From assembly GCF_036227205.1 (NCBI RefSeq), contig NZ_CP109442.1, forward strand, positions 1,550,001 through 1,614,000: a stretch of 64,000 nucleotides of DNA, in the 5' to 3' direction. The stretch is from Amycolatopsis sp. NBC_01480. Lineage in GTDB: Bacteria; Actinomycetota; Actinomycetes; Mycobacteriales; Pseudonocardiaceae. A program made the position numbers and the translations under genes. The notes below the pieces were generated by a model. The model had not been told where the DNA came from. It searched no databases and worked only from the letters and a program-made list of their open reading frames with translations. This document shows positions 31,579 through 41,730 of this stretch, piece after piece (positions within the stretch are counted from its first letter, which is position 1; the number at the start of each line of letters is the position of its first letter).

Positions 31579-33912
31579 CTAGACGCCCCAGCCCGTCGGC
31601 GTCGGTGACAGGCGGAAGTCGAGCGTGCCACCGAAACGGACGAACGACGGATCAAGTTTCCAATCCCGCTGCGGATGCCCACCACGCCGGACGTCCTGGA
31701 TGTACTTACCGTCGCCGGACGCGGTGATCGTCAACACCGCACCACCGCCGGAACGCACCACCGCCTTCGGAAACAACGGGCTCGACAACAGCAACTCACC
31801 CGAGCCCGGCGTACGCGGGTAGACGCCGAGGGCCGCGAAGACGTACCAGGCGGACATCGTGCCGAGGTCGTCGTTGCCGGGCAGGCCGGACGGGCCGGTG
31901 GTGTACACGGTTTCGGCCAGCTGCCGCACCGTCTCCTGCGTCTTCCACGGCTGTCCCAGCTCGTTGTACAGCCAGGGCGCGTGGATGTCGGGCTCGTTCG
32001 TCGGGTCGTACTTGAGCGGGCCGCCGCCTTCCAGTTGCCAGTTTCCGTTGGCGTCGTGGAAAAAGCCGTCGAGGCGGGTGACGGCCGTCGCCTTGCCGCC
32101 CATCGCGGTGGCGAGGCCGGAGACGTCCTGCGGCACCATCCAGGTGTACGCCGCCGCGCTGCCCTGCGCGAAGCCGCGGTCGCTCGCCGGGTCGAACGGC
32201 GTGACCCAGCTGCCGTCGAGGTTGCGCGCCTGCGTGTAACCGGTGGCCGGGTTGAAGACGTTGCGCCAGTACTCGCCGCGCGCGCCCAGCTCCGCGGCCT
32301 CCTTGGTGCGGCCCAGCGCCTTCGCCCACTGGCCGAGCGAGTAGTCCGCGACCGAGTCCTCGAGGGTCTCCGCCGCGCCGCCCCAGCAGTGGCAGACGTC
32401 GTTCGCGGCGTAGTGGGAACTCAGGTACTGGGCCAGATTCGGCCGCTGCCCGACGCACTGGCCGGGACAGCCGCCGTCCTGCAGCCCTTCCGGGCGCGGC
32501 ACGGTCGCCTGCCGGTACAACGAGTCGAAAGCGCCGCGGTAGTCGAAGTTCCGCACGCCCATCGCGTAGAACGTGGCGAGCGTGGCCGCCGACGGATCCC
32601 CGGTCATCACGTGCGTGGCGCCGTTCACGTGCACCCAGCGGTCCCAGACGCCGTTGTTCTGCTTGGCGTAGTTGAACAACGACTGCGCGAAGTCCCCGGC
32701 GACGCGTGGCTCCAGCAGCGCGAGCAGCTGCACCTGCGCGCGGTACTGGTCCCAGCCGGAGAAATTGCCGTACTGCGCGCGCTGCCCCGGCGCGAGCCGA
32801 TGCGGCACCTGGTCCATGCCGAGGTACTGGCCGTCGACGTCGTTGACCAGGTTCGGCTGCTGCAACCCGTGGTACAGCGCGGTGTAGAAGACCTTCCGCT
32901 GGTCCGGTGTGCCGCCGCCGATGGCCACGCGGCCCAGCTCGTCGTTCCACGCGCGCCGGGTCGCGGCCGCCACGCTGTCCACAGTGGACGTCGGGGACTG
33001 CTCGGCCCGCAGGTTCCGCTCCGCGCCTTCGAGCGAGACGTACGAGATCGCGAGCCGCATGGTGACCTGGCTGCCGGGCGCGAAGCCGACGTAACCGCCC
33101 GAGCCGCGGCCGGCCCGGTCCTTGCCCGTCGCGTACCCCTCGCCGCCGGTCTGCGCCAGCCCGCCCGGCTGCAGCGTCGCGTCCTTCCACGTGCCGGTGC
33201 CGGTGAACGGCTGGTCGAACTGCGCGGTGAAGTACAGCCGGTAGTAGCTCTTGCGGTTGTTGACGCCGCCGTTCGCGCGGCGGCCGCAGAACGCGCCGGT
33301 CAGCACGGATCCGGTGACCTTCCGATGCGCCGGGTCAAGGCGGGTTTCCGCGTCTTCGCTGCCGTTGAGCGAGTTCGACGTGCGGAACAGCAGGTTCGCG
33401 GGCTTGCCCGCGGGAAAGGACAGCGTGCCGACGGTCGTGCGATCGGTCGCGGCGAAGTCCGTGGTGACGCCGTTCGCCAGGCCCAGCCGGTAACGCCCGG
33501 GCGTCGCGGATTCGTCGGCGTGCGCGAAGTCGCTCGCGAACACGGCGTCGGTGGTGTCTGCGCTCGGCGAAGAGGTGACGTCGCCGGTGAACGGCAGGAT
33601 CGGCACGTCGCCCGCCGCTCCCGGGTTGCAGCCCGCGCCGTTCACGTGCGTGAGGCTGAAACCACGCAGCCGGGTCGTGTCGTACTGGTAGCCGTTGGCC
33701 GCGCCGGTGCTGGTCTGGTCGCCGCGCGTGCTGGTCGGGCTCCAGGCCAGCATGCCGAACGGCGCCGTCGCCCCCGGGTACGTGTTGCCGTCGCCCGCCG
33801 AGCCGATCAGCGGGTCGACGGAGGCGGCGAGATCAGCGGGCGCGGCCTCGGCCGGTGCCACGGCGGAGGTCAGCAGGACGGCGGCGAGGACCACCGTGAG
33901 ACGACGGCGCAT
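31579..33912 (-). CDS. Secreted GH92 alpha-mannosidase
   Basis: A 777-residue glycoside hydrolase family 92 protein. A signal peptide (MRRRLTVVLAAVLLTSAVAP, cut near AEAAP) is followed by the conserved GDGNTYPGATAPFGMLAWSP, GFSLTHVNGAGC, NEPDIHAPWLYN and GNDDLGTMSAWYVFAALGVY. GH92 enzymes are calcium-dependent exo-acting alpha-mannosidases, mostly alpha-1,2, which trim mannose from glycans; the NEPD and GNDD stretches belong to the family's active-site region. It is exported and probably feeds on yeast or plant mannans or glycoproteins. Single-gene unit, no transport genes beside it. Confidence 0.93.
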   Translation of the reverse strand: MRRRLTVVLAAVLLTSAVAPAEAAPADLAASVDPLIGSAGDGNTYPGATAPFGMLAWSPTSTRGDQTSTGAANGYQYDTTRLRGFSLTHVNGAGCNPGAAGDVPILPFTGDVTSSPSADTTDAVFASDFAHADESATPGRYRLGLANGVTTDFAATDRTTVGTLSFPAGKPANLLFRTSNSLNGSEDAETRLDPAHRKVTGSVLTGAFCGRRANGGVNNRKSYYRLYFTAQFDQPFTGTGTWKDATLQPGGLAQTGGEGYATGKDRAGRGSGGYVGFAPGSQVTMRLAISYVSLEGAERNLRAEQSPTSTVDSVAAATRRAWNDELGRVAIGGGTPDQRKVFYTALYHGLQQPNLVNDVDGQYLGMDQVPHRLAPGQRAQYGNFSGWDQYRAQVQLLALLEPRVAGDFAQSLFNYAKQNNGVWDRWVHVNGATHVMTGDPSAATLATFYAMGVRNFDYRGAFDSLYRQATVPRPEGLQDGGCPGQCVGQRPNLAQYLSSHYAANDVCHCWGGAAETLEDSVADYSLGQWAKALGRTKEAAELGARGEYWRNVFNPATGYTQARNLDGSWVTPFDPASDRGFAQGSAAAYTWMVPQDVSGLATAMGGKATAVTRLDGFFHDANGNWQLEGGGPLKYDPTNEPDIHAPWLYNELGQPWKTQETVRQLAETVYTTGPSGLPGNDDLGTMSAWYVFAALGVYPRTPGSGELLLSSPLFPKAVVRSGGGAVLTITASGDGKYIQDVRRGGHPQRDWKLDPSFVRFGGTLDFRLSPTPTGWGV

Positions 33913-33984
33913 GGGCGGACCCTAACCGCGTCCGGTGACTTCCCGGCGAACTCCGCCGGACGAAATCACGGACAGAAACCCGCC

Positions 33985-36810
33985 TCAACCGTCCGTCGGG
34001 CACCACGGGTCCGAGCTGCGCCCGACGGCCAGCCCGCAGAAGCCCTGCAAGGTCCGGACCACCTCGCCGCCCTCGACGCGCAGGACCGCGACGGGCTTGT
34101 TCTCCGGCACGTTCCGGCTGATGTCGCCGCCGTAGTCGATGGTCCCGGTGACGCCCTCGATGTACTTGTTGGTCTGCTGCGGGTTCTCGCGCGAGGTGTG
34201 GATGGCGGTGATCTCGCGCCAGACCGCGCCGGGCGTGACCGGGATGTTCGACGACGTCTCGCGCAGGTACGCCGTGGCCGTGATCATCACCAGCGCGGCG
34301 TCGTAGGACAGCCCGGCGTGGCCGTCGTACGAACGGCCGCGCTCGGTCTGCTCGAAGGGGAACAGCGTGGTGTTCAGTGTTGTATAGAAGTCCCGCGCCA
34401 GTCCTTGCGGATCGGTCGCCGGCTCGGTCGCGAACGAGAGGTAGTAGTACGGCAGCGCCCGGTTCTGCTCGCGCGCGACCTGGTCGGCGACGTACCGGCT
34501 GACGTCGTCGTCGCCGATGATCGTCGCGGTGCTGCCGCATTGCGCGGCGCCGCCGGCGAAGTCGCCGAAGTCCGGCACGCCGCGGCCGGCGAAGAAGACC
34601 AGGCCGTCGTACGAGCAGGTGTCACGTCCGGCCGAGGCGGCGTTGCCCACCAGCCGGTCGCCGTAGCGCTGGTGCGACGGCGGTGCGAGCTGTCCGCCGT
34701 CCGGCGCGAACGCCCGCGCCTCGACGGCGAAACCCTTGCCCTGGAACGACTTCACCACGTCGTCGCGCAGGTTGGTGCTGTAGCTGTCGGAATCGTCGTC
34801 GGAGTAATATACGCGCAGCGAGCGCGGCCCCGGACGCTGGGTCGCGAACGCCGCGGCGACGGCCGCCTCGCGCCGGTTCTGGGGCGCCACCTGGAAGTAG
34901 ATGGGGTTCTGGTCGGCCAGGCCGTCGGCGCTGAGGGTGGAGGCGACCACCGGGAGTCCGGCGTTGCCCAGCGCGCGGATGGTCGCCTGCGTCGGCTCGC
35001 TGCTCATGTCCAGCCCGACCACGCCGACCAGGCTCTTGTCCTGCTCCGCCATCTGCTTCAGCTGCCCGGCGACGCGCACGCCCTCACGCATCCCGCGGCC
35101 GCCGTTCGCGATCAGCATCCGCAAGATCGGCTCGGACGTCGCCGTCGCGTTGAGCTGCCGCAGCTGGGCGACGGCGAAGCCTTCCAGCGACTCGCGCTCG
35201 GCGGTCAGGCCTTCGGCGGTGCCGTTGGAAGAGGTCAGCGCCTCGAAGTCGACCAGCGTGATGTACGGCCGTTCCGGGTGTTCCTGGTGCAGCTGCTCGG
35301 CCTGCCGGTTCTGGTCGGTGATCACCTGCCCGACCTGGCGGACGGTGTCGTCGGCCGGGTCGAACAGGGTGAACGTGCCGTCGGAGATGCCGACGCACTC
35401 GCTGCCGGTCCAGGTGAGCCACTCGCTGGAGGTGCCGCAGTGGCTCGCGCGGAAGTCCTCGTACCGCGCGGCCACCAGCCCGGCGGCGAGGACGAGCACC
35501 ATCAGCGGCACGCCGATCCGCATCCACCGCGTCGCCCACCACGGCGGGCGGGATTCGCGGCGGCGCAGCACATACGTGTCCCCGAGCGATTGCAGTTCCT
35601 TGCGCGCCTCGAGTTGCTGCTCGGGCGAGCCGGCGTGGTCGAGGCCGATCGGCAGGTACCAGGCGGCGGCGTCGCGGGCGCGGCGGTCCTTGAGCAGTTC
35701 GTGCTGCCAGGCCCGGTACGCCCCGCCCGCGTCGGACGCGCGGCGCTTGGGCCGCAGCTCGCTCGGCGCCGCGTCCGGCGGCGGCGCGTGGCTCGTGGAG
35801 ACCACGAGCAGCGGGTCGAACAGGCCGGTCTGGTTGCGCACGTCGTTGATCAGCTTCAGCAGCCGGTAGCCGCCGTTCACGGTGCTCACGTGGTCGAGCA
35901 GCAGCACCGGGTAGGTCATCCGGCGGCGGCGCCAGAACCCCGACGGCCGCAGCCGGTACCCGCGGCGGAGGTCTTCCAGGAACGCGTTCACCAGCAGCCG
36001 CCCGACGAACTCGGGTGACTCGCGCTGCCACTCGCCGTCGGTCAGCCGCAGCGCGAACCGCACGAAGCTGCCCGACATCTCCGGCGCCAGGTGCGGCTGG
36101 CGGAGGAACCAGCGGTACCGGCCGGACAGCCCCGGCACCCGCCCGGTGACGGCGAGCCGGAACGTCGCCATGGTCAGCAAACGCAGCAGCAGCAACGGAA
36201 TCCGCCACGCGTCGTTCTGCGGCACCAGCTCCTGCCCGACGTTCTCGATGGCCGAGCGGAACCGCACCATCAGGCCGTTCTCCTGCAGCCGCCGCAACAG
36301 CGTCCGCTCCGGCTCGGGATCGTGCCCGGCCAGCTTCTCCCCCATCAGCTGGACGACGAGCGTGAACAGCCCGAAGCGCAGCCCCGTGCCGCGCGAACGC
36401 GGGCTGCGGAGCAGTTCGTTGCGCGCGTCCCACAGGATGTCCCGAACCGCCTCGACGCTGGCGGCGGTCGCGACGCCCTCGGTGTCGGTCGCTTTGCGCT
36501 GGTCGAGCGGCAGGTAGGCATACCGGACGCTGCCGCTGGGCCGGGCGCTGCGCAGCCGTGAGCTGAACTCCTCCAGCACGCCCTCACAGGAGTCCGACCG
36601 GACCAGGCAGAACATCGGCAGCCCGCGCCGTCCCGCGCGTTCCTGCTGGTACCCGGGCTCCCACTCGACGTTCGCCTGGTGCAGCGACCGGGGCAGGTCC
36701 CCCATCCGCGGCCGCTGGTAGAGCGCGCCGATGAGCTTCACCAGCTTCTCGCCGCCACGGAAGGCGAGCGGGTCGTGCCGGTGCTCCTGGGTGGCGGTGG
36801 TCTGGTCCAT
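33985..36810 (-). CDS. Membrane protein with cytoplasmic degenerate NTPase-like region and external PBP1 domain
   Basis: A 941-residue protein of unusual build. Residues 1-425 are cytoplasmic, with a P-loop-NTPase-like Walker-B strand (YPVLLLDHVS, 300-309) but no visible Walker A GxxxxGK. A single membrane helix lies at 431-449 (IGVPLMVLVLAAGLVA). Residues 460-941 form a type 1 periplasmic-binding domain like that of branched-chain amino acid receptors (VGLDMSSEPTQATIRALGNA, PVVASTLSADGLADQNPIYF). No ABC permease or ATPase is nearby, so it is likely a receptor that senses an external ligand rather than part of a transporter. Single-gene unit; function unknown. Confidence 0.8.
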   Translation of the reverse strand: MDQTTATQEHRHDPLAFRGGEKLVKLIGALYQRPRMGDLPRSLHQANVEWEPGYQQERAGRRGLPMFCLVRSDSCEGVLEEFSSRLRSARPSGSVRYAYLPLDQRKATDTEGVATAASVEAVRDILWDARNELLRSPRSRGTGLRFGLFTLVVQLMGEKLAGHDPEPERTLLRRLQENGLMVRFRSAIENVGQELVPQNDAWRIPLLLLRLLTMATFRLAVTGRVPGLSGRYRWFLRQPHLAPEMSGSFVRFALRLTDGEWQRESPEFVGRLLVNAFLEDLRRGYRLRPSGFWRRRRMTYPVLLLDHVSTVNGGYRLLKLINDVRNQTGLFDPLLVVSTSHAPPPDAAPSELRPKRRASDAGGAYRAWQHELLKDRRARDAAAWYLPIGLDHAGSPEQQLEARKELQSLGDTYVLRRRESRPPWWATRWMRIGVPLMVLVLAAGLVAARYEDFRASHCGTSSEWLTWTGSECVGISDGTFTLFDPADDTVRQVGQVITDQNRQAEQLHQEHPERPYITLVDFEALTSSNGTAEGLTAERESLEGFAVAQLRQLNATATSEPILRMLIANGGRGMREGVRVAGQLKQMAEQDKSLVGVVGLDMSSEPTQATIRALGNAGLPVVASTLSADGLADQNPIYFQVAPQNRREAAVAAAFATQRPGPRSLRVYYSDDDSDSYSTNLRDDVVKSFQGKGFAVEARAFAPDGGQLAPPSHQRYGDRLVGNAASAGRDTCSYDGLVFFAGRGVPDFGDFAGGAAQCGSTATIIGDDDVSRYVADQVAREQNRALPYYYLSFATEPATDPQGLARDFYTTLNTTLFPFEQTERGRSYDGHAGLSYDAALVMITATAYLRETSSNIPVTPGAVWREITAIHTSRENPQQTNKYIEGVTGTIDYGGDISRNVPENKPVAVLRVEGGEVVRTLQGFCGLAVGRSSDPWCPTDG

Positions 36811-36906
36811 GAACCAGTTTCACATACCGGGACGGGGCGGGGTCCCGCAATTTTGCCGTCCCGCCAAGAGATCGCGGCCCCCTGCCGTGGAATCCGCACG
36901 ACGAAA

Positions 36907-36940
36907 AGGGGCCCTCTCCCGAATCCGGGAAAGGGCCCCT
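36907..36940 (-). terminator. Rho-independent terminator of fadB
   Basis: On the minus strand AGGGGCCCTTTCCCG, a four-base loop and CGGGAGAGGGCCCCT, followed by TTTT. The stem is 15 bp with one mismatch. It starts 12 bp after the fadB stop codon. Confidence 0.85.
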
Positions 36941-36952
36941 CGACGTCAGCGG

Positions 36953-39124
36953 TTATTCGTAGATCTCGCCCTTGGCCGCCTTGGCCACCAGGGACTCCGG
37001 CGGCGTGAAGTGGTCGCCGTACCGGGCGGCCAGCTCACGGGACCGGTCGACGAAGCCCTGCAGGCCGCCGTCGTACTGGTTGATGTACTGGATGACCCCG
37101 CCGGTCCAGGCCGGGAACCCGATGCCGAAGATCGAGCCGATGTTGGCGTCGGCGACGGACGTCAGCACGCCCTCGTCGAAGCACTTCACCGTTTCGAGGG
37201 CTTCGGCGAAGAGCATGCGCTCCTTGAGGTCCTCGAACGGGACGTCGCCGGTGCCGGACTTGAACGCGTCGCGCAGGCCGGGCCAGAGGCCGGTGCGCTT
37301 GCCGTTCTCGTCGTACTCGTAGAAGCCCGCGCCGGTGGAGCGGCCCTTGCGGTCGTACTCGTCCAGCATGGTGTCGATGACGGCCTCGGAGGCGTGCGCC
37401 TCCCACTTGCCGCCCGCGGCCTCGATCGCGGCACGCGTCTCCTTGCGGATCTTGCGCGGCAGCGTCAGGGTCAGCTCGTCCATCAGCTGGAGCGGCGGCG
37501 CCGGGTAGCCGGCCTGCGAGCCCGCCTGCTCGATCGACGCCGGCTCCACGCCCTCGCCCAGCGCGGCCACGGCCTCGTTGATGAACGTGCCGATCACGCG
37601 CGAGGTGAAGAAGCCGCGGCTGTCGTTGACGACGATCGGGGTCTTCTTGATCTGCAGGGTGTAGTCGAAGACCTTGGCCAGCGTGGCCGGCGAGGTCTTC
37701 TCCCCGCAGATGATCTCGACCAGCGGCATCTTGTCCACCGGCGAGAAGAAGTGGATCCCGATGAAGTCCTCCTGCCGCTGCACGCCCTCGGCGAGCGTGG
37801 TGATCGGCAGGGTGGAGGTGTTGGAGCCCAGCACCGCGTCGGCGTTCACGATGCCCTCGATCTCGCCGAACACCTTGTGCTTGAGCTCGACGCTCTCGAA
37901 CACGGCCTCGATCACGAAGTCGACGCCGGCGAAGTCGGCCGCGTCGGCTGTCGGCTTGATCTTGGCCAGCAGCGCGTCGGACTTCTCCTGCGTGGTCTTG
38001 CCACGCGAGAGGGCCTTCTCCTCGATCTTGGCGGCGTAGCCCTTGCCTCGCTCGGCGGCTTCCTGGCTGACGTCCTTGAGCACGACGTCGATCCCGGCTT
38101 TCGCTGACACGTAAGCGATCGCGGCGCCCATCATGCCCGCGCCGAGCACGCCGACCTTGCGGGCGGTGTACTTCTCGAAGCCGTCCGGACGCGAGCCGCC
38201 CGAGTTGATCGTCTGCAGGTCGAAGAAAAACGCCTTGGTCATGTTCTTCGAGACCTGCCCGGTGGCCAGGTGCACGAAGTAGCGCGACTCCACCGTGATC
38301 GCGGTGTCGAAGTCGACCTGCGCGCCCTCGATGGCCGTGGCCAGGATCGCCCGCGGGGCCGGCATCGGCGCGCCCTTGAGCTGCTTGCGCAGGTTCGCCG
38401 GGAACGCGGGCAGGTTCGCCGCGAAGCTCGGGTTCGACGGGGTGCCGCCCGGGATCTTGTAACCCTTGACGTCCCACGGCTGCACGCCGCCCTCGGGGTT
38501 CGCCTTGATCCACGCCTTGGCGGCGGGCACCAGCTCCTCGACGGTGTCCACGACCTCGTGCACCAGGCCCAGCTCCAGCGCCTTGCGCGGACGGTGGCGC
38601 TGTCCCTGCAACAGCACGTTCAGCAGCGCGCTCTGGATGCCCAGCAGCCGCACGGTCCGGACCACGCCGCCACCGCCGGGCAGCAGGCCCAGGGTGACCT
38701 CGGGCAGGCCGATCTGGCTGCCCTTGGCGTCGGCCGCGATGCGGTGGTGCGTGGCGAGCGCGATCTCCAGGCCGCCGCCGAGCGCGGCGCCGTTGATGGC
38801 CGCGACCACCGGCTTGCCCAGCTGCTCGATGCGCCGCATCTGGCTCTTCATCGCCGTGCTCGACGCGGTGAACTCGGCCGCGTGCTCCGGCTTCGCCTGG
38901 ATCAGGTCGTTCAGGTCGCCGCCGGCGAAGAAGGTCTTCTTCGCCGAAGTGACGACCACGCCGGTGATGTCGTCCTTCTCCGCCTCCAGCCGGTCGACGA
39001 TCACGCCGAGCGACTCGCGGAACGCGGCGTTCATCGTGTTCGCCGACTGGTTCGGGTCGTCGAGGGTCAGCGTGACGATGCCGTCGGCATCCTGCTCCCA
39101 GCGGATGGTCTTGCTCTCAGCCAT
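36953..39124 (-). CDS. fadB: Fatty-acid beta-oxidation multifunctional protein: enoyl-CoA hydratase/3-hydroxyacyl-CoA dehydrogenase
   Basis: A 723-residue FadB. The N-terminal crotonase domain (1-200) has [21 protein letters not shown] and [20 protein letters not shown]. The NAD-binding domain starts at [20 protein letters not shown], with the catalytic segment [20 protein letters not shown], followed by the C-terminal 3HCDH domains. It converts enoyl-CoA to 3-ketoacyl-CoA in two steps. GAGG precedes the ATG. It is eight bases downstream of the thiolase gene, the same fadA-fadB order and sizes I recall for mycobacterial Rv0859-Rv0860. Confidence 0.95.
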   Translation of the reverse strand: MAESKTIRWEQDADGIVTLTLDDPNQSANTMNAAFRESLGVIVDRLEAEKDDITGVVVTSAKKTFFAGGDLNDLIQAKPEHAAEFTASSTAMKSQMRRIEQLGKPVVAAINGAALGGGLEIALATHHRIAADAKGSQIGLPEVTLGLLPGGGGVVRTVRLLGIQSALLNVLLQGQRHRPRKALELGLVHEVVDTVEELVPAAKAWIKANPEGGVQPWDVKGYKIPGGTPSNPSFAANLPAFPANLRKQLKGAPMPAPRAILATAIEGAQVDFDTAITVESRYFVHLATGQVSKNMTKAFFFDLQTINSGGSRPDGFEKYTARKVGVLGAGMMGAAIAYVSAKAGIDVVLKDVSQEAAERGKGYAAKIEEKALSRGKTTQEKSDALLAKIKPTADAADFAGVDFVIEAVFESVELKHKVFGEIEGIVNADAVLGSNTSTLPITTLAEGVQRQEDFIGIHFFSPVDKMPLVEIICGEKTSPATLAKVFDYTLQIKKTPIVVNDSRGFFTSRVIGTFINEAVAALGEGVEPASIEQAGSQAGYPAPPLQLMDELTLTLPRKIRKETRAAIEAAGGKWEAHASEAVIDTMLDEYDRKGRSTGAGFYEYDENGKRTGLWPGLRDAFKSGTGDVPFEDLKERMLFAEALETVKCFDEGVLTSVADANIGSIFGIGFPAWTGGVIQYINQYDGGLQGFVDRSRELAARYGDHFTPPESLVAKAAKGEIYE

Positions 39125-39132
39125 TTGAGTCC

Positions 39133-40344
39133 TCACACCCGCTCGATGATGGTCGCGACGCCCATGCCGCCGCCGATGCACAGGGTCACCAGCGCGCGCC
39201 GCGCCTGGCGCCGTTCCAGCTCGTCGACCACGGTGCCGACCAGCATCGCGCCGGTGGCGCCGAGCGGGTGGCCCATGGCGATCGCGCCGCCGTTGACGTT
39301 CACCTTCTCGTCCGGCAGGTGCAGGTCCTTCTGCCACTTGAGCACGACGGACGCGAACGCCTCGTTCAGCTCCCACAGGTCGATGTCGTCCGGGGTCAGG
39401 CCCGCGGTCTTGAGCACCTTCTCGGTGGCCGGCGTCGGGCCGGTGAGCATGATGGTCGGCTCGGAGCCGATCGACGCGGTGGCCACGATGCGCGCCCGCG
39501 GGGTGAGCCCGAAGGTCTTGCCGACGGCCTCGCTGCCGACGAGCACCAGCGCGGCGCCGTCGACGATGCCGGAGGAGTTGCCGCCCGTGTGGACGTGGTC
39601 GATCCGCTCGACCTGGTGGTACTTCTGCAGCGCGACGGCGTCGAAGCCGCCCATCTCGCCGATCGCGGTGAACGCGGGCTTGAGCTTGCCGAGGCCCTCG
39701 ACGGTGCTGCCCGGGCGGCGGTGCTCGTCGTGGTCGAGGATCGTGACGCCGTTGATGTCCTTGACCGGCACCACGGACTTCGCGAAGTAGCCGCCGGACC
39801 AGGCCGCCTCGGCCTTCTCCTGCGAGCGCACGGCGAACCGGTCGACGTCCTCGCGGGAGAAGCCCTCCATGGTCGCGATCAGGTCGGCGCCGATGCCCTG
39901 CGGGACGATGTACTGGTCGTACGCGGTGGCCGGGTCCATGAACAGCGCGCCGCCGTCGGAGCCCATCGGCACGCGCGACATCGACTCGACGCCGCCGGCG
40001 ATGACCAGGTTGTCCCAGCCCGAGCGCACCTTCTGCGCCGCGGTGTTGGTGGCCTCCAGGCCGGACGCGCAGAACCGATTGAGCTGGACGCCCGCGACCG
40101 TCTCCGGCAGGCCGGAGACCAGCGCCGCCGTGCGCGCGATGTCGGCGCCCTGCTCGCCCACCGGGGAGACGACGCCGAGCACGATGTCGTCGATCGCGGC
40201 GGGGTCGAGGTTCGGGTGGCGGACCTTGAGCTCTTCGATCAGGCCGGCCACCAGGTCGACCGGCTTGGTGCCGTGCAGCGCACCGCCCTTGTTCTTGCCC
40301 CGAGGCGTGCGAATCGCCTCGTAGATGTAGGCCTCGCTACTCAC
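39133..40344 (-). CDS. fadA: Acetyl-CoA C-acyltransferase (thiolase)
   Basis: A 403-residue thiolase with nucleophile Cys92 ([15 protein letters not shown]), the His of [15 protein letters not shown] and the second Cys in [13 protein letters not shown]. It cleaves 3-ketoacyl-CoA to acetyl-CoA and a shortened acyl-CoA, completing the cycle with FadB. The GTG at 40344 has GGAGGAG six bases upstream; longer frames extend without homology. It is divergent from the tandem TetR gene, its likely regulator. Confidence 0.94.
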   Translation of the reverse strand: MSSEAYIYEAIRTPRGKNKGGALHGTKPVDLVAGLIEELKVRHPNLDPAAIDDIVLGVVSPVGEQGADIARTAALVSGLPETVAGVQLNRFCASGLEATNTAAQKVRSGWDNLVIAGGVESMSRVPMGSDGGALFMDPATAYDQYIVPQGIGADLIATMEGFSREDVDRFAVRSQEKAEAAWSGGYFAKSVVPVKDINGVTILDHDEHRRPGSTVEGLGKLKPAFTAIGEMGGFDAVALQKYHQVERIDHVHTGGNSSGIVDGAALVLVGSEAVGKTFGLTPRARIVATASIGSEPTIMLTGPTPATEKVLKTAGLTPDDIDLWELNEAFASVVLKWQKDLHLPDEKVNVNGGAIAMGHPLGATGAMLVGTVVDELERRQARRALVTLCIGGGMGVATIIERV

Positions 40345-40480
40345 TGAACACTCCTCCGCACAGGGCGTCTGGATGGACACTTCGTTGGATCAGTCGACGT
40401 GCACCGGCACTGCCAGCATACCCGTCAGTAGTGCTAATGCCGATTAACATATGCCCTCGGAACCCGATGGTGTCAATGGG

Positions 40481-40508
40481 TTGCCACTGTTCCGATTAAG
40501 GCTATGGT
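40481..40508 (+). promoter_or_regulatory. Promoter of the tandem TetR gene
   Basis: TTGCCA (40481-40486), 16 bp, TATGGT (40503-40508). Transcription would start near 40515, three bases before the ATG, so the mRNA would have almost no leader. TAATGCCGATTA at 40434-40445 in the same spacer is a weak candidate operator. Confidence 0.5.
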
Positions 40509-40517
40509 CGGTTCACC

Positions 40518-41699
40518 ATGAGTACCGATCCCGCCCGCGCGCCGCGGCCCCGCGACCGCAAGGCCCAGCTCGCCGCGGTCGCCGCCGGGCTGTTCCGCGC
40601 CCGCGGCTTCCACGGGGTGGGGATCAACGACATCGCCGCCGCGGCGGGCGTCACCGGGCCCGCGCTGTACCGGCACTTCACCGACAAGCAGGCGATCCTG
40701 GCGTACGTCGTGCTCAGCGGGATCGACGACATGGAGGCGGTCACGGCGGACGCGCTGACGGACTCCGTGCCGGCGTCCGAGCAGCTCCAGACCCTGCTCA
40801 CCGGCTTGGCGGCGCAGGCCGTGGAACGCCGGGAGATCGCCGCGCTGTGGCGCTGGGAGGGCCCGCACCTGGCGCGCGAGGAGCGCCGGGAGATCCGCCG
40901 CCGCTCCGGCGCGGTGCTCGACGCGTGGACCAAATTGGTGCTCACGACCCGGCCAGAACTGCCCGCCGAAGAGGCCGAGCTGCTGTGCTGGGCCGCGCTG
41001 TCGGTGTTCGGCAGCGTGTCCGTGCACCACACCACCGTGGCCCGGAAACGGTTCATCGCGCTGCTCGTGGAACTGGCGACGGCTGTGGTGGAAACCACAC
41101 TGCCGTCGGCCACGACGCCGCCGCCCGCGCCGGTCGCGGGCCTCGGCACACCGTCACGCCGTGAGCAGGTGCTGGCGGCCGCGACGGCACTGTTCGCCGA
41201 ACGCGGTTTCCACGCGGTCAGCATGGAGGACATCGGCGCGGCGGCGGGCATCGCCGGCCCGAGCGTCTACCGCCACTTCCCGAGCAAGGCCGCGCTGATG
41301 GTCGCCATCGGCCACCGCGCCGCCGACCGCCTCGCGCTGGCCGCCGAGCAGGCCCTCCAGGCGCCGGACGAGGCGACCGGCCTGCGCCGCCTCGCCGCGT
41401 CGTACGTCCACACGCTGCTGCACACGCCGGAACTGCTGGTCTCCTTCACCGCCGACCGCGTCACCATGCCCGAGCGCGACAAGGCCGACCTGCTGCGGGT
41501 CCAGCGCGACTACGTGGGCCAATGGCTCAGCCTGCTCACCGCCGTCCACCCGGGACTGCCGGCACGCGAGGCGAAGGTCCGCGTCCACGCGGCGCTCACC
41601 GTGGCCAACGACCTGAGCCGCACCCGCCGCGTCTCCGGGCGGCCGCACCTGCAGGCCGAGCTGACCGCGCTGCTGCACGCCGTCCTCGGGCTCGGCTGA
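40518..41699 (+). CDS. TetR-family regulator with two complete TetR modules in one chain
   Basis: A 393-residue protein made of two TetR repressors in tandem. Module 1 (about 12-195) has the helix-turn-helix GFHGVGINDIAAAAGVTGPA then LYRHFTDKQAIL. Module 2 (about 208-393) has GFHAVSMEDIGAAAGIAGPS then VYRHFPSKAALM. Each is followed by its own helical ligand-binding part, so one chain equals a dimer's worth of domains. It is divergent from fadA-fadB and near two acyl-CoA dehydrogenases. An acyl-CoA-responsive repressor of beta-oxidation is inferred. Confidence 0.9.
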   Translation: MSTDPARAPRPRDRKAQLAAVAAGLFRARGFHGVGINDIAAAAGVTGPALYRHFTDKQAILAYVVLSGIDDMEAVTADALTDSVPASEQLQTLLTGLAAQAVERREIAALWRWEGPHLAREERREIRRRSGAVLDAWTKLVLTTRPELPAEEAELLCWAALSVFGSVSVHHTTVARKRFIALLVELATAVVETTLPSATTPPPAPVAGLGTPSRREQVLAAATALFAERGFHAVSMEDIGAAAGIAGPSVYRHFPSKAALMVAIGHRAADRLALAAEQALQAPDEATGLRRLAASYVHTLLHTPELLVSFTADRVTMPERDKADLLRVQRDYVGQWLSLLTAVHPGLPAREAKVRVHAALTVANDLSRTRRVSGRPHLQAELTALLHAVLGLG

Positions 41700-41730
41700 C
41701 CGCGAAACCGCTCCCGATCAAGGCTTTGCC

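Noticed and set aside
31675..36018. A very long plus-strand frame of 1447 codons
   Set aside because: It is the antisense shadow of the GH92 and receptor-like genes, which have clear domains; the translation is Arg/Ala/Gly-rich and unlike any protein.
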